A stretch of 64,000 nt of DNA from positions 7,130,001 to 7,194,000 of the forward strand of contig NC_079875.1 of assembly GCF_029227915.1 (NCBI RefSeq). The letters run 5' to 3'. The position numbers and the translations under genes are program-made. Shown here one piece after another: positions 25,388 through 36,930 of this stretch (position 1 is the first letter of the stretch; every line of letters starts with the position of its first letter). The stretch is from Hydractinia symbiolongicarpus (taxonomy: Eukaryota > Cnidaria > Hydrozoa > Anthoathecata > Hydractiniidae). Below the pieces are notes generated by a model that was given only the letters and a program-made list of their open reading frames with translations, did not search any database and had not been told where the DNA came from.

Positions 25388-26441
25388 TCAACAATGAGTT
25401 GAAAAAGTTGTAGTTGACACTGTAAAAATTATCTGTGCGTTTTTTAGGGCTCGTTTTTCTTGATATTTCTCACATTTTCCACGAAAGAAGTATATAATAC
25501 TATTTAAACCACTGTTTGAAATCAACATTAAATTTCCCCATAATGGTACGTGTTTTGTAATAAGCCGGACTAGCGCGTATGGTAAAGTGAAGATGACGAA
25601 TATAGCTACAATGGATACACATATGATTGATACTCTCTGTTCGTAGTGAGTTGTTAAGTAGATATATGATCATCCCATAAGTGGAAATTAATACTACATC
25701 GGCTATAATAATAAATACAGACAACACAAGCTGCATTGTATCCTGATATGTCTTTTCTCTACGAACATTCCTGATTGCTTCTAACTTAGGTTTTGTGCGC
25801 CAAAGTTTTGTACTCATTTCCGGTAAGGTGAACATTGTTGGGGCTACTGTTGAAGATGTTTTGAAATCATTTGTTATGTTGGTAACTGCTGTGTTAACAT
25901 AAGATGTTGTGACATAGGACTTGATGAACGCGTCTGATACCTTATCTGATGCATAAAGAGAAGCAGCTATAACAGTTGAAGTGATCCATGTAGCAGCTAA
26001 CACGATACAAATTCTTTTTCTTGAAACGTAGGCTCTATGCTGCAAGGGTTTTAGAACCAACCACAAGCGATCAAAAGTTATCCAAATCAAGTGGAGTATT
26101 GAGTTTAAGACGAAATAAAAATATGTTGTGTATGTTATCTCTAATATGCTTTCATTTTGAGCATTTTTTGAAAGATATATTGCACTGACAACGCTGTTTG
26201 AAATTCCGAAAAGCAAATCTGTAACGGAGAGACTCAGAATACATATTTCGTATATTTTCTTTTTTCGTTTAATTCTGCTGATTAGAATAATTTCAGCGAT
26301 ATTTAGTATCACAACGATTAAACCAAACGTTAAATCAATCGATCTATTCATTACTTCTTTATCATTAGGAGGTGGATGCATTAAATGACCAGTAGTAGGA
26401 GCCAATTGACTAAATTCAGGAAGTCCGGTTCTTGGTGACAT
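25388..26441 (-). pseudogene. GPCR copy 2, frameshifted in intracellular loop 3
   Basis: It opens at 26441 and covers TM1-TM5, including DRLWL and a complete extracellular loop 2. At YLLN the frame is lost at the same CAACTCACTACGA junction as copy 1. TM6 and TM7 (FTLPYALVRL.., NSGLNSIIYFF) follow in another frame, ending at about 25388. The basic loop-3 segment of the intact receptor is absent. The N-terminal homology upstream of 26441 is also out of frame, because an ATG at 26477 reads another frame. Both defects point to a pseudogene. A small number of sequencing errors cannot be excluded, since the rest of the reading frame is well kept. Confidence 0.8.
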
Positions 26442-26748
26442 TCTACTACCAGAGGAAACCGACTGGAGCGAAACACCATGTAGTTTGGCTAATGTCTAAA
26501 TTAAGTTAGGAGAATGAAAAAAATATTAGAATGTAAAGAAATATTGAATGTGTTTTAGTAAAAGAAATGGTCCTAATTGATTCATTTCACTATAACAAAC
26601 ATTACGAAGTATTTAAAGCGCAATTAAAATTAATCAGCCAAATAAAATTAGAATTATATCATGCGAGTTCTATAAAACTGCTTTTCTACTGTAAACATAA
26701 TACAGTTTTATAGGAACAACGGTGCATATGTGAGGTATATTTGTATAT

Positions 26749-27146
26749 GTAATCCTGCACATTATCTTCAAAAGTGCTACATGATGATGGATCGTGTAGG
26801 ACTTAAACCCCCGACCTCTCGCTTGCCGGGTGATTGCTCCTGGGTGCTGAAGAGCTTAACAAGTGCGGCAAATTTGATTGGTTGGGTGCTCCGATTGTGC
26901 ATCATTCGGGGATATCTCGTTGGCATTTGTTAGTAGAAAGGTCGCAAGGAGGACATACGCCTCGCCGTCGTGGTATGTCTTAAGGAGGTAGTATCCTCGC
27001 CTCGTCTACTACATGTGCTAGAGAGATAGCATCGGATCGATAGCACAGTCGGTAGAGCAATCGCCCGGCAAAAAAGAGTTCGTGGGTTCAAGTCCCACTC
27101 TATCCATCATCATTGCAATACTTCAAAAGATAATGCACAGGATTAC
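26749..27146. mobile_element. Foldback element with two inverted tRNA-like heads
   Basis: The ends are inverted complements (GTAATCCTGCACATTATCTT and its near-complement at 27127-27146). Inside each arm is a tRNA-like block, on the minus strand at left and the plus strand at right. The right block reads GTCGGTAGAGCAATCGCCCGG, then GTGGGTTCAAGTCCCAC, a perfect 5-bp T-stem and B box. The left block carries the matching GAGCAATCACCCGGCAAGCG. The anticodon stem is degenerate, so these are not functional tRNAs. It sits only in duplication unit 2. Confidence 0.75.
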
Positions 27147-28080
27147 AAGTAGAAGAGTTTGATTTTGGCAATATATCCATTTTTTAACAAAATTTTTAAA
27201 AGGCATGGAAAACTCCTTAAATAAATGAAGTTTTAGTACAGTTGTTTTAAAAGCCGTCTTTAAACATTTATTACTTTAAAAATTTATTTATTTTTATAAG
27301 TCATTCAAAATCATGACAATCTCTGTTAGTATATATCTTTTTTCTGATTAAATTCTTTTTAATATTCTCTTACATCTCAACACAACGTTACCACTATTTC
27401 ATCTATGTGAGAAATAAATAGTGTGACGAAATGTAAACAAGATTAAAACAAAAAATTCACACAAAAGTTCAAAAGCAGAAAAATATTTAAGTAAACTAAA
27501 TTTATTCGCAACTACAAATATATATTTTTCTTTTTTTTGTCACAAATTACGACTTCTTATGATAAAATAGTGTGTGTTTAATGACCTACCTTTCGCATGA
27601 ACTGAACTACTTCAGACTTTTGCGTGAAAATCGGTGAAATTAAGCGATATGTTACAGAAAGATATAGCTGAAAGTTCTTTATGATAATGCTTAAATTAGG
27701 TTTAAATTAGATTCTTTATCCATTTTTCCCAAGAGTTTTGTTCAGAATTGCTTTGTTAAGAACACTAATTAGGAAATGAGAGCTGAATTACACTAGGCTG
27801 AAATAAGCACGTTTACATCTCATACATTACATTTCAATTTATAAAGTTACGGGGCAACACAAAGTTGGGAGTTAAAATAGTTTAATATTGATTGGTTAAA
27901 ATAGGTGGTTGAAATGAGAACAAAATTTTTGGACTATTACAGATGTAAATTCAAAAGGATATTAAGAGCACAGTTTTTTTATTAAAAAAAGCAGAAACAA
28001 TACGTCGAAAGAAATGAAGTTCAGAGGGAGAAAAACAACTAAGATTTAGCCCAGTAATTCACAGTTGCTTATAATTTTTA

Positions 28081-30791
28081 CTCTTATTTTAGTTGCTGGA
28101 TTGAAAATCCCGACAGTAAAATTTGTTAAAAGTTTTACAATCTCTGGATTTTTAAAGTGTATTTTATTATTGCTAAACCGGCAAACCTAACTCCTTGTTA
28201 ACTATACGTAAAAATTATAAAAGCGCAAAGAAGTATTTTTTGTCTGCATGGTTTATACTCTTTCTATGAATTTTGGGTTATTTTCACTTCACATTTATCT
28301 CTCATTTGGATTGTCTTTTTCATCCCTGTAATTCTTAATATTTGCATTCGTCATAATTAACATTATTTCGACATTTTTATCTCTGCGTAATTTATTCATC
28401 CATGATTTATTATATTTATGATCATTCAGTAATATACAAACGCAAAACTCCACGGATAATATGCATTTGTATAACGTGTACAGTGAAATTTTTTTGGAGC
28501 GGACACCTTCGAGTGTTGCTACATGGGGATTTCTTCCAATAAAATATAGACAGACTTCTCACTAGAACTGCTTATACGATTTAACAGCTCTGTCATAAAT
28601 TTTTAAAGGATTCTCACATCAGCCGTGCTAGGATGAGCTCACTATCACATGAAGTTTTGTCAGCCCGGACGGAATAAAAGGTACATGAAAAGTGTGTGAT
28701 GAGTTTTGTACAATAATTCTTCTTCTTAATGTATAAAATTATTATTTTCATCATAAAATTGATGTACAGTTGCCTTCTCTCTTATTCGAATCCCAAGGGG
28801 GATAACTTTTTATTTGAATTACACAGAGATTCGAGTAGCAGAAAGTCTTTCTGATTCGAATTTCCAGGTTTTAAGGGTGAAAATTCTAATAAGAGATAGA
28901 AATCAGAATTTGATTTCTCTCTTGTCTTAAGAAACGAAAACATTCGAATTCGACAGAGATTCAAATTACGAAAAACAAAAACATTCGAAAGTGTTAATGG
29001 TGTATTTACACTTAATTCGGCTTATAGAGAGAGTTTAGCCGAAGGGACCAGAAAATTAGTTCGGATTATAAAGTTTTTCGGATTACAGAGATTCGGATAG
29101 TAGAAAGTAAATAGAAGGTCAGTTATGAGAGTTTCTTATGTTACTTTGGTTATAATGTACAGAAAACATGTGATTTCTCCAATTTACCGTTATCATGCAC
29201 AATAGTAAAAAAGTTAGCTTGTTTGCCGGGCTAAAGCTTTTACATGGAATTTTGTTAGCTTGCTTTGCCGTCCTCGTTAATCAGGTATCCCGTTCCTCAT
29301 GTGATAGGAAGTTGTGTTCTGTAAGAGTTTTTTAATTAAGGTCATATCTCTGCAAACTGAGGCGGCCCGTTTTGCCGGATTAAGATTGAGATTACACATG
29401 CAATAGCACTCTGATTTAAATTGGGATCATAATATCGTGCGCTGTTCGCTGAATGGAACATTTTTTTTGAGAGTTTGATTACAATTTATTTTGTTTCTAG
29501 TTTCAGTTGTTGCAAAAATGTCCGACAAAAAGGATGCAAAAATATCTAAAAAAAAAACGAAATATATTTTTCAAGATGTGACTGCCCTTGGCGTGAATTT
29601 AATCTCAAAAGTGAAACAGATTTCTCCAAAATAATGCAAACGCTTTTGTTTATATTTTTAATCCTCTTTGCAGTCTTTTTTATGCATTTGGCCCCTATAA
29701 GTTTAAAAGTTACTTTCCCAAGGATGTAATCAAATAAAACAACAATCAGCACCATTAACTACGGCAGTGCACTGTTCTTGCAATGTGAAATTGCTCCCAC
29801 TCCTCCCCCACCATCAGTGTTACCGCGCAGGTCGCTGCGTCTTTTCGCCGTGTGATCACACATCGATTTTTTTTTGGGGGGGGGGGGGAGTTGGAGAAAT
29901 TGGTGCTATTTATTTGTCTGCCATTATATTTTATTACTGATTGTAGATACTGAAATATTCTACACTAACTTTTATAATATGCAAGCATCACTGCGTCGCT
30001 AAGAAAGTATGTTTTTATCAGGGTAAAGAGCAGGTGTCATATTTACATGATATATAGTTATAAACATGTGTTTTTAATGCGCTGCTGAACGCTTGATTTT
30101 CATATTTTTAGGTCCATTTATGTTTTCACCGAAAACTCAATTTTTTTAGGAAATTTTTTGTTTCATAAATTTTTTTAATCCCTTTTTACGGAGTTCTCAT
30201 AGTGACGGAGTTGCTAAGTGTGGCCTGATTTTTTTAACATTGTCATCACTGATGATCTTGAATAGCAACTTTATCAATAGCCATAAATATATTTGCTGCT
30301 CACTATTTTGTTTTACGTTATACTGCACTCATATTCATACAGTTTATAGATGCTAACTTGATGGAAACAATTTTCGCGATAATTTAATTTTACGAATGTT
30401 TTATGTTATATTCTGGCAAATTTCTACGACATTTACGACAAAAGTTTGAAGGCATATATATTAAGGTCTATTTCTCGACCTGATGTGTAGTTACCGACTA
30501 ATTGCTGCAGCTAGCACAATGTCAACAAAAAAATTATTTCTGTTAATAATTTATATGAAATTTCGCAAATGACGAAATTCAAAAAATATTGTAAAAACAT
30601 ACTTTCACGAATGTTGACAGTTGAAATTAGGCACATTGAGAAAAGCCTAATTCATTTCTTTAAGGTAGGTTAATTAATCTATTATAAAAAAACACGTACA
30701 AACATTATTACAAGCTTATTTTTAAATAGCAGATTTTTTTTACATGTAACTTCATAAATTATGGCGGTTTATTTGTCTTCATTGCGCCAGT
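28081..30791. other. Intergenic; repeats and one small ORF
   Basis: 28764-29120 is rich in ATTCGAAT/TTCGGAT motifs and may be a decayed pogo-like MITE. 29280-29400 resembles 38230-38330. A 38-aa Lys-rich frame at 29518-29634 (+, begins MSDKKDAKISKKK) follows a TTTCAG acceptor-like site, but I found no partner exon. A G-run lies near 29878-29889, next to a short GC-rich stretch. Confidence 0.4.
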
Positions 30792-31870
30792 TTATGTTAT
30801 CTTTGTACTTCTTCGAAGTACAAAGATAATAGCATTGAAGATACTGTTTGAATAAGCAAGAAGAGTGGAAATTTTGGTCTGATGTAACATAAATAGTCCT
30901 GCTGTTAAAATTTGTGTTGAACTATGCAAGATAGAGTAAATAACATGTGAAAGATAATAAACGATTAAACAAAGAAACATAATCGCTATTGTTCTCGATA
31001 CACGATCACTGATGTAATTATTTCTGGATTGCCGATTCTCTCTCATTGAGTTGTACCTTTTCCGGACATACTGCATTAAGTATAGTTGCGAAATTGCACC
31101 TGTTGTGAATTTGCATAAAAGCTGCAATAAAACTGGACTTGTCTAACACCTTAATATCTTTTCGAATTATTTTATTTTTTATAAGGTAAGTAAAATCTCA
31201 TGTTGGGCTGTTGTATACAGTCATAGCATTATGCAATGCGAAAGTAATATCACCAGCACATGCAAAGGCGATTAAATGATTGAACACATACCGTCCCCGT
31301 ATCAAATGTTTATCAGGATTTGTCACAACAATACATCGTTCCATTGATAATAAAATCGTCATTAACCATGAAAAAATATATGGAAAAGAACCAAAAAACA
31401 TAGTAATGGCTTGAAAATGATTTTTTTTAACATCTGTCATCTTTAGAAAACCGTAAATTGGTACAGATAGCAGCCCAAAAAAAATCAGAAACACTCAGAA
31501 CAATAAACAACATATTTTTTCTATTTCATTCCAGCTTTCAAAAAAGCTTCAACAATACAACATTGTATAATGATGAACAGTGCAGTAATTTCGTAGACAG
31601 TTCTAATTATAAATAAATAGAGATTATATTCTACATTTCCTATTGAATTGCTTTTTGAATTTGTTACATAAGAGTTGTAGTAGCAGGCGCCGAGTTTATG
31701 GCAATGTCCATCTATATAATAATACGCCAGTTCCGTGTCTCTGTGACAGGCAAAGCTGATATCGTCATTTTCCTTTGATGTTGCCGTAATTCTCTTTGAA
31801 GTCGGGTTTACTTTGGTTACATCACATGATGAAAACGACTTAATTTGATTTGCTGAAATAAATTTAACGG
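30792..31870 (-). pseudogene. Decayed seven-helix GPCR
   Basis: Three blocks on the minus strand follow one another as in a GPCR. From 31870 to about 31525 is an extracellular region with about five Cys and then TM1 (IIRTVYEITALFIIIQC). From 31494 to 31198 are TM2, TM3 ending SMERCIVV (a DRY-like site) and TM4. From about 31150 to 30792 are TM5, TM6 (IMFLCLIVYYLSHVIY) and TM7 (SNSIFNAIIFVLRR). The blocks are separated by in-frame stops and frame changes. No clean GT-AG pair joins them, so I call it a pseudogene. It is not closely similar to the 17.8-kb receptor family. Confidence 0.6.
30797..30829. repeat. Perfect short hairpin, 15-bp arms
   Basis: Arms TTATCTTTGTACTTC and its exact complement are separated by three bases. 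It covers the last codons of the decayed GPCR. Confidence 0.8.
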
Positions 31871-32268
31871 CTAACTTTCGAAAAATGGTGTCCTCTCGCT
31901 ACCAAATAAACCCACAAAAGAACGATCTCGAAAAAAGTATAATAAGTGGTTCAAAAAACATATTAAAAAAGAAAAAAGTCCCAGTGAAGAAGGTAAAAAG
32001 TGAAGTGAGAAGTAGAAAACAAAAGCTAGAGTTTGAAGTGGATTTGAAATCACAAATAGTAAGAACTTGGATATTTTTAGAAGTTTGGTTTTTATGTCTC
32101 TGGAGTCGCATTTTCCAGGAAAAGCCACATTTTTATGTTTTACCGCGTATGTAGCTATATTTGTTTACGTTTTTTTGTATTAATTCTTGTGCCCTGGCGC
32201 GTAACTAATGTATTGTCCTAAAATTTAAAATGCTACATAAAGCTGTTGGTTGACTAAAAAACGGAAAA

Positions 32269-32753
32269 TTCTCTGTTGAGAATGAAATACGGATGTGCTA
32301 TGATAAATATTCACCTATGTATACACACCATCCGGATAAACTATCTGAGTTTATCACTAACATATTGCCGCACGTAGTGTAGTGGGTTCGTCTGCGGCTC
32401 CCAGTTATGGGGACCGCGGATCGAATCCCGCTCACTGCCAGGCAGTATGTTAGTGATGAACAAAGTAGTTTTCTTTCAGTATGACTTACACGCATTATAC
32501 TCGCCCGTCAAGATCAGACGTCTGATCGGGGTGAAGCATTCTCTGTTGAGAATGAAATACGGATGTGCTATGATAAATATTCACCCATGTATACACACCA
32601 TCCAGATAAACTAATAAAATTCCTTACTAACATATTGCCGCAAGTAGTGTAGTGGGTTCGTCTGCGGCTCCCTGTTATGGGGACCGCGGATCGAATCCCG
32701 CTCACTGCCAGGCAGTATGTTAGTGATGAACAAAGTAGTTCTCTTTCAGTATG
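32269..32753. repeat. Direct duplication of a tRNA-like foldback (215-bp units)
   Basis: Unit 1 (32269-32483) and unit 2 (32539-32753) are nearly identical with a 270-bp period. Each holds a stem ACTAACATATTGCC / GGCAGTATGTTAGT enclosing a tRNA-like core with A-box-like TAGTGTAGTGG and B-box GGATCGAATCC. The cloverleaf is incomplete. The 55-bp spacer contains a 16-bp palindrome, GATCAGACGTCTGATC. Confidence 0.75.
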
Positions 32754-34490
32754 GAAATCTTTGGTTTGTTGAACTGTATTGTTATTAATTTTACATTACT
32801 ATTGCTTCTCTTTATATGTGTTTTACTAAGCATCAATAGCTAGCTTTAGTTTTAGCTAAGTGTTCCCAGTTTAAGCATATTGAACTGGGTGTCTTAGCTA
32901 CTGTTAGCTAGAGAATGTTAGCATTCAAGTCCAGCTCCCCATCTCATGGCTAGCTCTAAGCCATGACTTCTGTTGTTATTCCTCTTTTTTAATTATCTAT
33001 AGCTAACTACTATAGTTTCCAAATTTCTCTTCTTTTATGAGCACGAATTATGATGTAACAAGCTAGCTAGCTACCTACAAAATCTTTCAAAGACTTGAAC
33101 TTTTGCAGAATAGTAGGATGTATTTTTATGCCCATAGAGTATAGATCAATTCTGTTGTTTACATTTTCAGTGATAAGCTCTTTCGGCTTTGGCATTTGTA
33201 TGACAGGAAAAAAGATTGGGGTGTTAGGTGAAGCAAAGTAATTATCAGTTCATTTCTTCAAACGAAGGCATTCTTATGACATTTAATGAATTAAAATAAA
33301 TCAGAAGGCATCAACCTACACTTGATAATAGTTAATGTCCCCGTTAGAAGAAATTCACAGTAAAAGACCTTTCTTCACCAAATCCTAGCATCTTTTTTCC
33401 TGCCACGCAAAAGCCAGAGCCAAGGAGATTACCGCTAAAAAGTAAACAAATGATGTCAGGCTGGAATTCATCTATAATTTTTTTCACATTACCTGTGCAC
33501 TTTACAAGGGGGACCACATGCAATATGACAAGTGGAACGAATTTTATAGAATTTAAAGTGTGTGTGTTAAGTTATTTACTATTGTTTTGTTTCCGATTTT
33601 GTAATCTAATGGGCGATGACTGTATGCACTGAAATGACTGATTTTTCATTTTGATGTGTTTCATAATCTCTTTGTGGAAGATTGATGGGTAATGGCAATA
33701 TACGACATGCTGAATGAAATTATTTTTGTTGATTTAGATGTGTTTCTCAAAAATCAATCTGTTTTAGATTTTGTGTGAACTTTTGTTTACGAGCCGTATA
33801 CAATGTTTTCAAGATAATGATCTTTTTCAATTCAAGTTTATTCTTTGCTTATTGATTTTTTGACATTTAAGTTCAGAATTGTTGGTAAAGGGCAGTACGG
33901 ATCATCATACTAAAAACGAAAATTTTTTGTGTTCTTAACTGGTTGATTTTTACATTTTTGTGTAAATTTTTGTGGGAGAGAATGGTATGCAACTGAAATG
34001 ACTGATTTTTGTATATTTACATTTATTGTTTTCTAAGCTATGGCTTTTTCATATTTTTGTATAAGCTTTTAAGGGAAAGACAATATTTAAAATGTGTAAA
34101 GAACTTATTTTTGTTGATTTGTGCTAACTCTTGCAGGCCAACTTTTTGACATTTCAGAATAAAATACCGAGGGTTTTCAACATAATCACTTATAAGATGT
34201 ACATGTTTGAGATGCATTATTTCTGACATTGTTATTATCCATGTTGTGACTGTTGGTGTTCTTACTGTCGGTTTTGTGAGTATTGGTGTCGTGAGTGTCG
34301 ATGTTGTGAATGTCGATGTTGTAACTTTTTATCAACTAGATTTTGCACCTTGCACGCTGTTCTTTTTTTTATTTTGTGTAAGATTTGACATTTGACATTT
34401 TGTGTAAGATTTTAAGAACATCTTTTTGTATATGCATTGCTTACGTCAGCAAAACATCTAAAGAAACTTATTTTTTAATGGCCTTTTGCC
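32754..34490. other. No gene seen; inverted pair and repeat body
   Basis: 33172-33236 and 33366-33430 are inverted copies of about 60 bp with a 130-bp spacer. From about 33600 the sequence is GT/TTG-rich and probably belongs to the long Helitron-like element ending at 34523. Confidence 0.45.
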
Positions 34491-34523
34491 TAAGTGGATT
34501 TTTCCACGGGCTTTATCGACTAG
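34470..34523 (+). mobile_element. 3' end of a long Helitron-like element
   Basis: GCCTAAGTGGATTTTTCCAC followed by GGGCTTTATCGACTAG|T is the plus-strand version of the edge seen at 4326, 4860 and 14294. The 5' end is not resolved. Confidence 0.5.
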
Positions 34524-34717
34524 TACTTCTTATATTGAAGCAGTAGCTATCTTCTTTGTGGCTGCTTTGAAGGAAATAAAAATCGTTGAAAATAATGTAA
34601 TAAATACATAATCGTATATACTTATACGAAATTATTTTCAACAAAATTGCTATATTTAATTAATCTTATAGCTTTTTATTTATTCTACGCTGATATTACA
34701 CTGCTAGTTTTCATCTA

Positions 34718-34816
34718 CTAGTCGTTAGCGCGTGGAAAAATCCACGTGTTCGCCCGTCACAGCTAAGCTACCATTTTGCGTGACAGACGGACGGACGGAC
34801 GGACGGACGCTATTAA
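34718..34816 (-). mobile_element. Helitron-like non-autonomous element
   Basis: CTAG at 34718-34721 with flanking host T, then CGTGG..CCACG hairpin, GTTCGCCCGTC, and the GCTAAGCTACCATTTTGCG block. It ends in a GACG repeat that expands the usual GACAGACAGACG tract. Confidence 0.65.
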
Positions 34817-34969
34817 GTGCTTTTTAAAATCAGTTTGTCTTTATTTCATGATACCTTGCCTAGCAATCCAAATAGAATCTGTGTATCTTAAAAATATAAT
34901 ACGTTTAAAAGATAAAAATAACCAGTAATGATAGATTATCTTGTGGGTGGCAGACAGTTTATGAGACGC

Positions 34970-36930
34970 CATCACAATCTTTATATGGATTTCAGGACAA
35001 AACCAATTTAAGCATTGTGAAGTGGGCTTTTACCTTTATCATGGTTTATTATCAGAGAAGTTCAGCGGTGAAAGCAATATTTTTTTAAAGAAGCAAACGG
35101 TGGTTAGAGCCCACTGTCATTATTCAATTAAATCGCCCGCGGTACATAGCCATGATTCGTTCTTTCGATCTGTCACAGAATTGGAGAAGGTGGCCTCTGG
35201 ATTTAAACATCAAAATATACTTTTCATAGAAGAAGAAGACCATTCCTTAGCGGCGTAAAAGCACTATCCGCGGCAAAAGGCACACTTCAGCGGAGATGAT
35301 GGAAGCAAAAAACACGTACCATAAGAAATCTGAATCAATACAAGCACAGATTACCTAGTTTTAAAGACAAGGTGAGGTCTTTCAGAATACGGTTTGAGGG
35401 GAAGATGAATCACTACCTCCATTGCGTAATCCTGTACCTCCTAGGAACCTTTTCGAGAGGCCAACAGTTCTGGAAAAAATTCTAGGTATTTAATTCAAAA
35501 AATCTTTCCCAATTTTTAATAATCTTCTGCTGCTTGTTAAGCTAATGAGCTTACAAGCTTTTGAGAGATTCATCAAAAAGATGCTCAAAAAAGTCAAATT
35601 GGCTGAAGCTTTCGAGGTATTTTGTGAAGTGATTGCGTTCAACTGTCCGCAAAACATGGAGCTGACATTTAACAGGTATCTCGGAAACGACCTTCTGTTT
35701 CAGGCGTCCAGCACGCTGAAACCAGAGAGGAAGTGTCCGATACAACTTTATATATTTTACGATTTTAACTCGGTCGGCATAAGCGGAACCTTCCAAAACA
35801 CGCCTGTAATGAAATCTATACGAAGCATTACACCAAGCTTTCACTTTGAGCAATTTAAAAAATCTGTCTTTTAGGTATTCGTGCATGTGTATGTAAAAGT
35901 CTTTACCAGTATGTCCCTGTCCAAGAATGTTATTGAGACAAAAATCATTGGATAATTCCTATGATTTTGGTCTCAATAGAACCCAATGAAACTTTGTCCT
36001 GTTTAGGAGAACGATAGTTTATAGCGCATCGCATTAATACGCTCAGTTATATAGCTTTTACCAGATGCGTCTATCGAAGTCCTAGACCCGTTCTCTTTCG
36101 ATGACAAAATAGTGAGGACGAAGCGCATGAAATAGAAACAGACATTAAACGTTTGAAAAAGTTTCATCTGCAAGATAAACGTGAAAGAAGGATATACGAT
36201 AAAATAATGTAAAGAAAATTAAATCAGTATCTCTCATATGGTTTAAAAATAGACTTAACTGCAAAGGTAAAAAATGCAAAAGGTAAGTATATTCTTATAC
36301 TGGTTTTCTCATATCCTACTCATCAGAGTATATATAGTTTCATTTCAGACGAATAGTCTTAAGTTCCAGGACAAAAACTTGACAATTCAAAAAATTTTAC
36401 AAGAACGCTCTTAAATTTGCGTTCGACACTGAGTGCCAAAAAAACTGACTTTAAAAATTACCTGCGTATGTCTAACATAACTACTTGTAGCAGAAAATAA
36501 CAGAGCGATTTCTGATAGAAATGGTTCATCTAGGTAGAGAAGTAAATTCGCGGTATATATAGACAAAAATACTATCGCATAAAGATACCAAATTTAAATC
36601 TTCCTTTTACAGCTAAGCGCCAACAGCCTAAAGACAACATTACTAAAAGACATACTGCAATTATCCCTATTGGCCTCAAAATGTTACTTTATAATGAAAT
36701 GTTCTGTCTGCTTTGCTCTAGAAAGAGTCTTGCAATGATGGTTCTATAGCCTGTTGAAATAGAACAGAATCAAATTATCTCGCAATCAGGAATTCCAACC
36801 TATGATGTTATCAAACGTGGCAGCTTCCAAATGATGCGGCATTATACTTAGAAAAATTGGACGTTACTGCAGTGCAATCATATGAAGAGTTTAGTATTGC
36901 AGCGTGGAAACTTCTATCCATAATGTAAAC
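34970..36930 (+). pseudogene. Decayed coding-like region, family unknown
   Basis: Several open blocks on one strand, separated by stops and shifts: 35022-35258 (begins MGFYLYHG), 35545-35874 (109 codons, with LTFNRYLGNDLLFQ), about 36121-36210 (ETDIKRLKKFHLQDKRERR) and about 36800-36930 (ALYLEKLDVTAVQSYEEF). Composition in these blocks is less AT-rich than around them. I recognise no domain. A dead transposon open reading frame is the simplest explanation, but there is no catalytic motif to support one. Confidence 0.35.

Larger units (their letters stand above)
24230..28080. repeat. Tandem segmental duplication, unit 2
   Basis: Counterpart of 20990-24150. It contains extra DNA absent from unit 1: about 400 bp at roughly 24515-24930, ending one arm with CCAGCGGCACCTG|TA, and the tRNA-like foldback at 26749-27146. 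Homology resumes on both sides of each insertion. Confidence 0.85.

Noticed and set aside
27034-27106. Functional tRNA gene
   Set aside because: The T-arm is perfect, but the anticodon stem does not pair and an inverted partner lies in the same element, so it is tRNA-derived repeat.
31885-32154. 89-aa Lys-rich frame and its minus-strand Phe-rich partners
   Set aside because: Composition follows the purine/pyrimidine bias of the strand, no domain is visible, and it abuts the GPCR relic without a splice connection.
32366-32440. Functional tRNA gene
   Set aside because: The A and B boxes are recognisable, but acceptor and anticodon stems do not form a standard cloverleaf. The block is part of a duplicated foldback.
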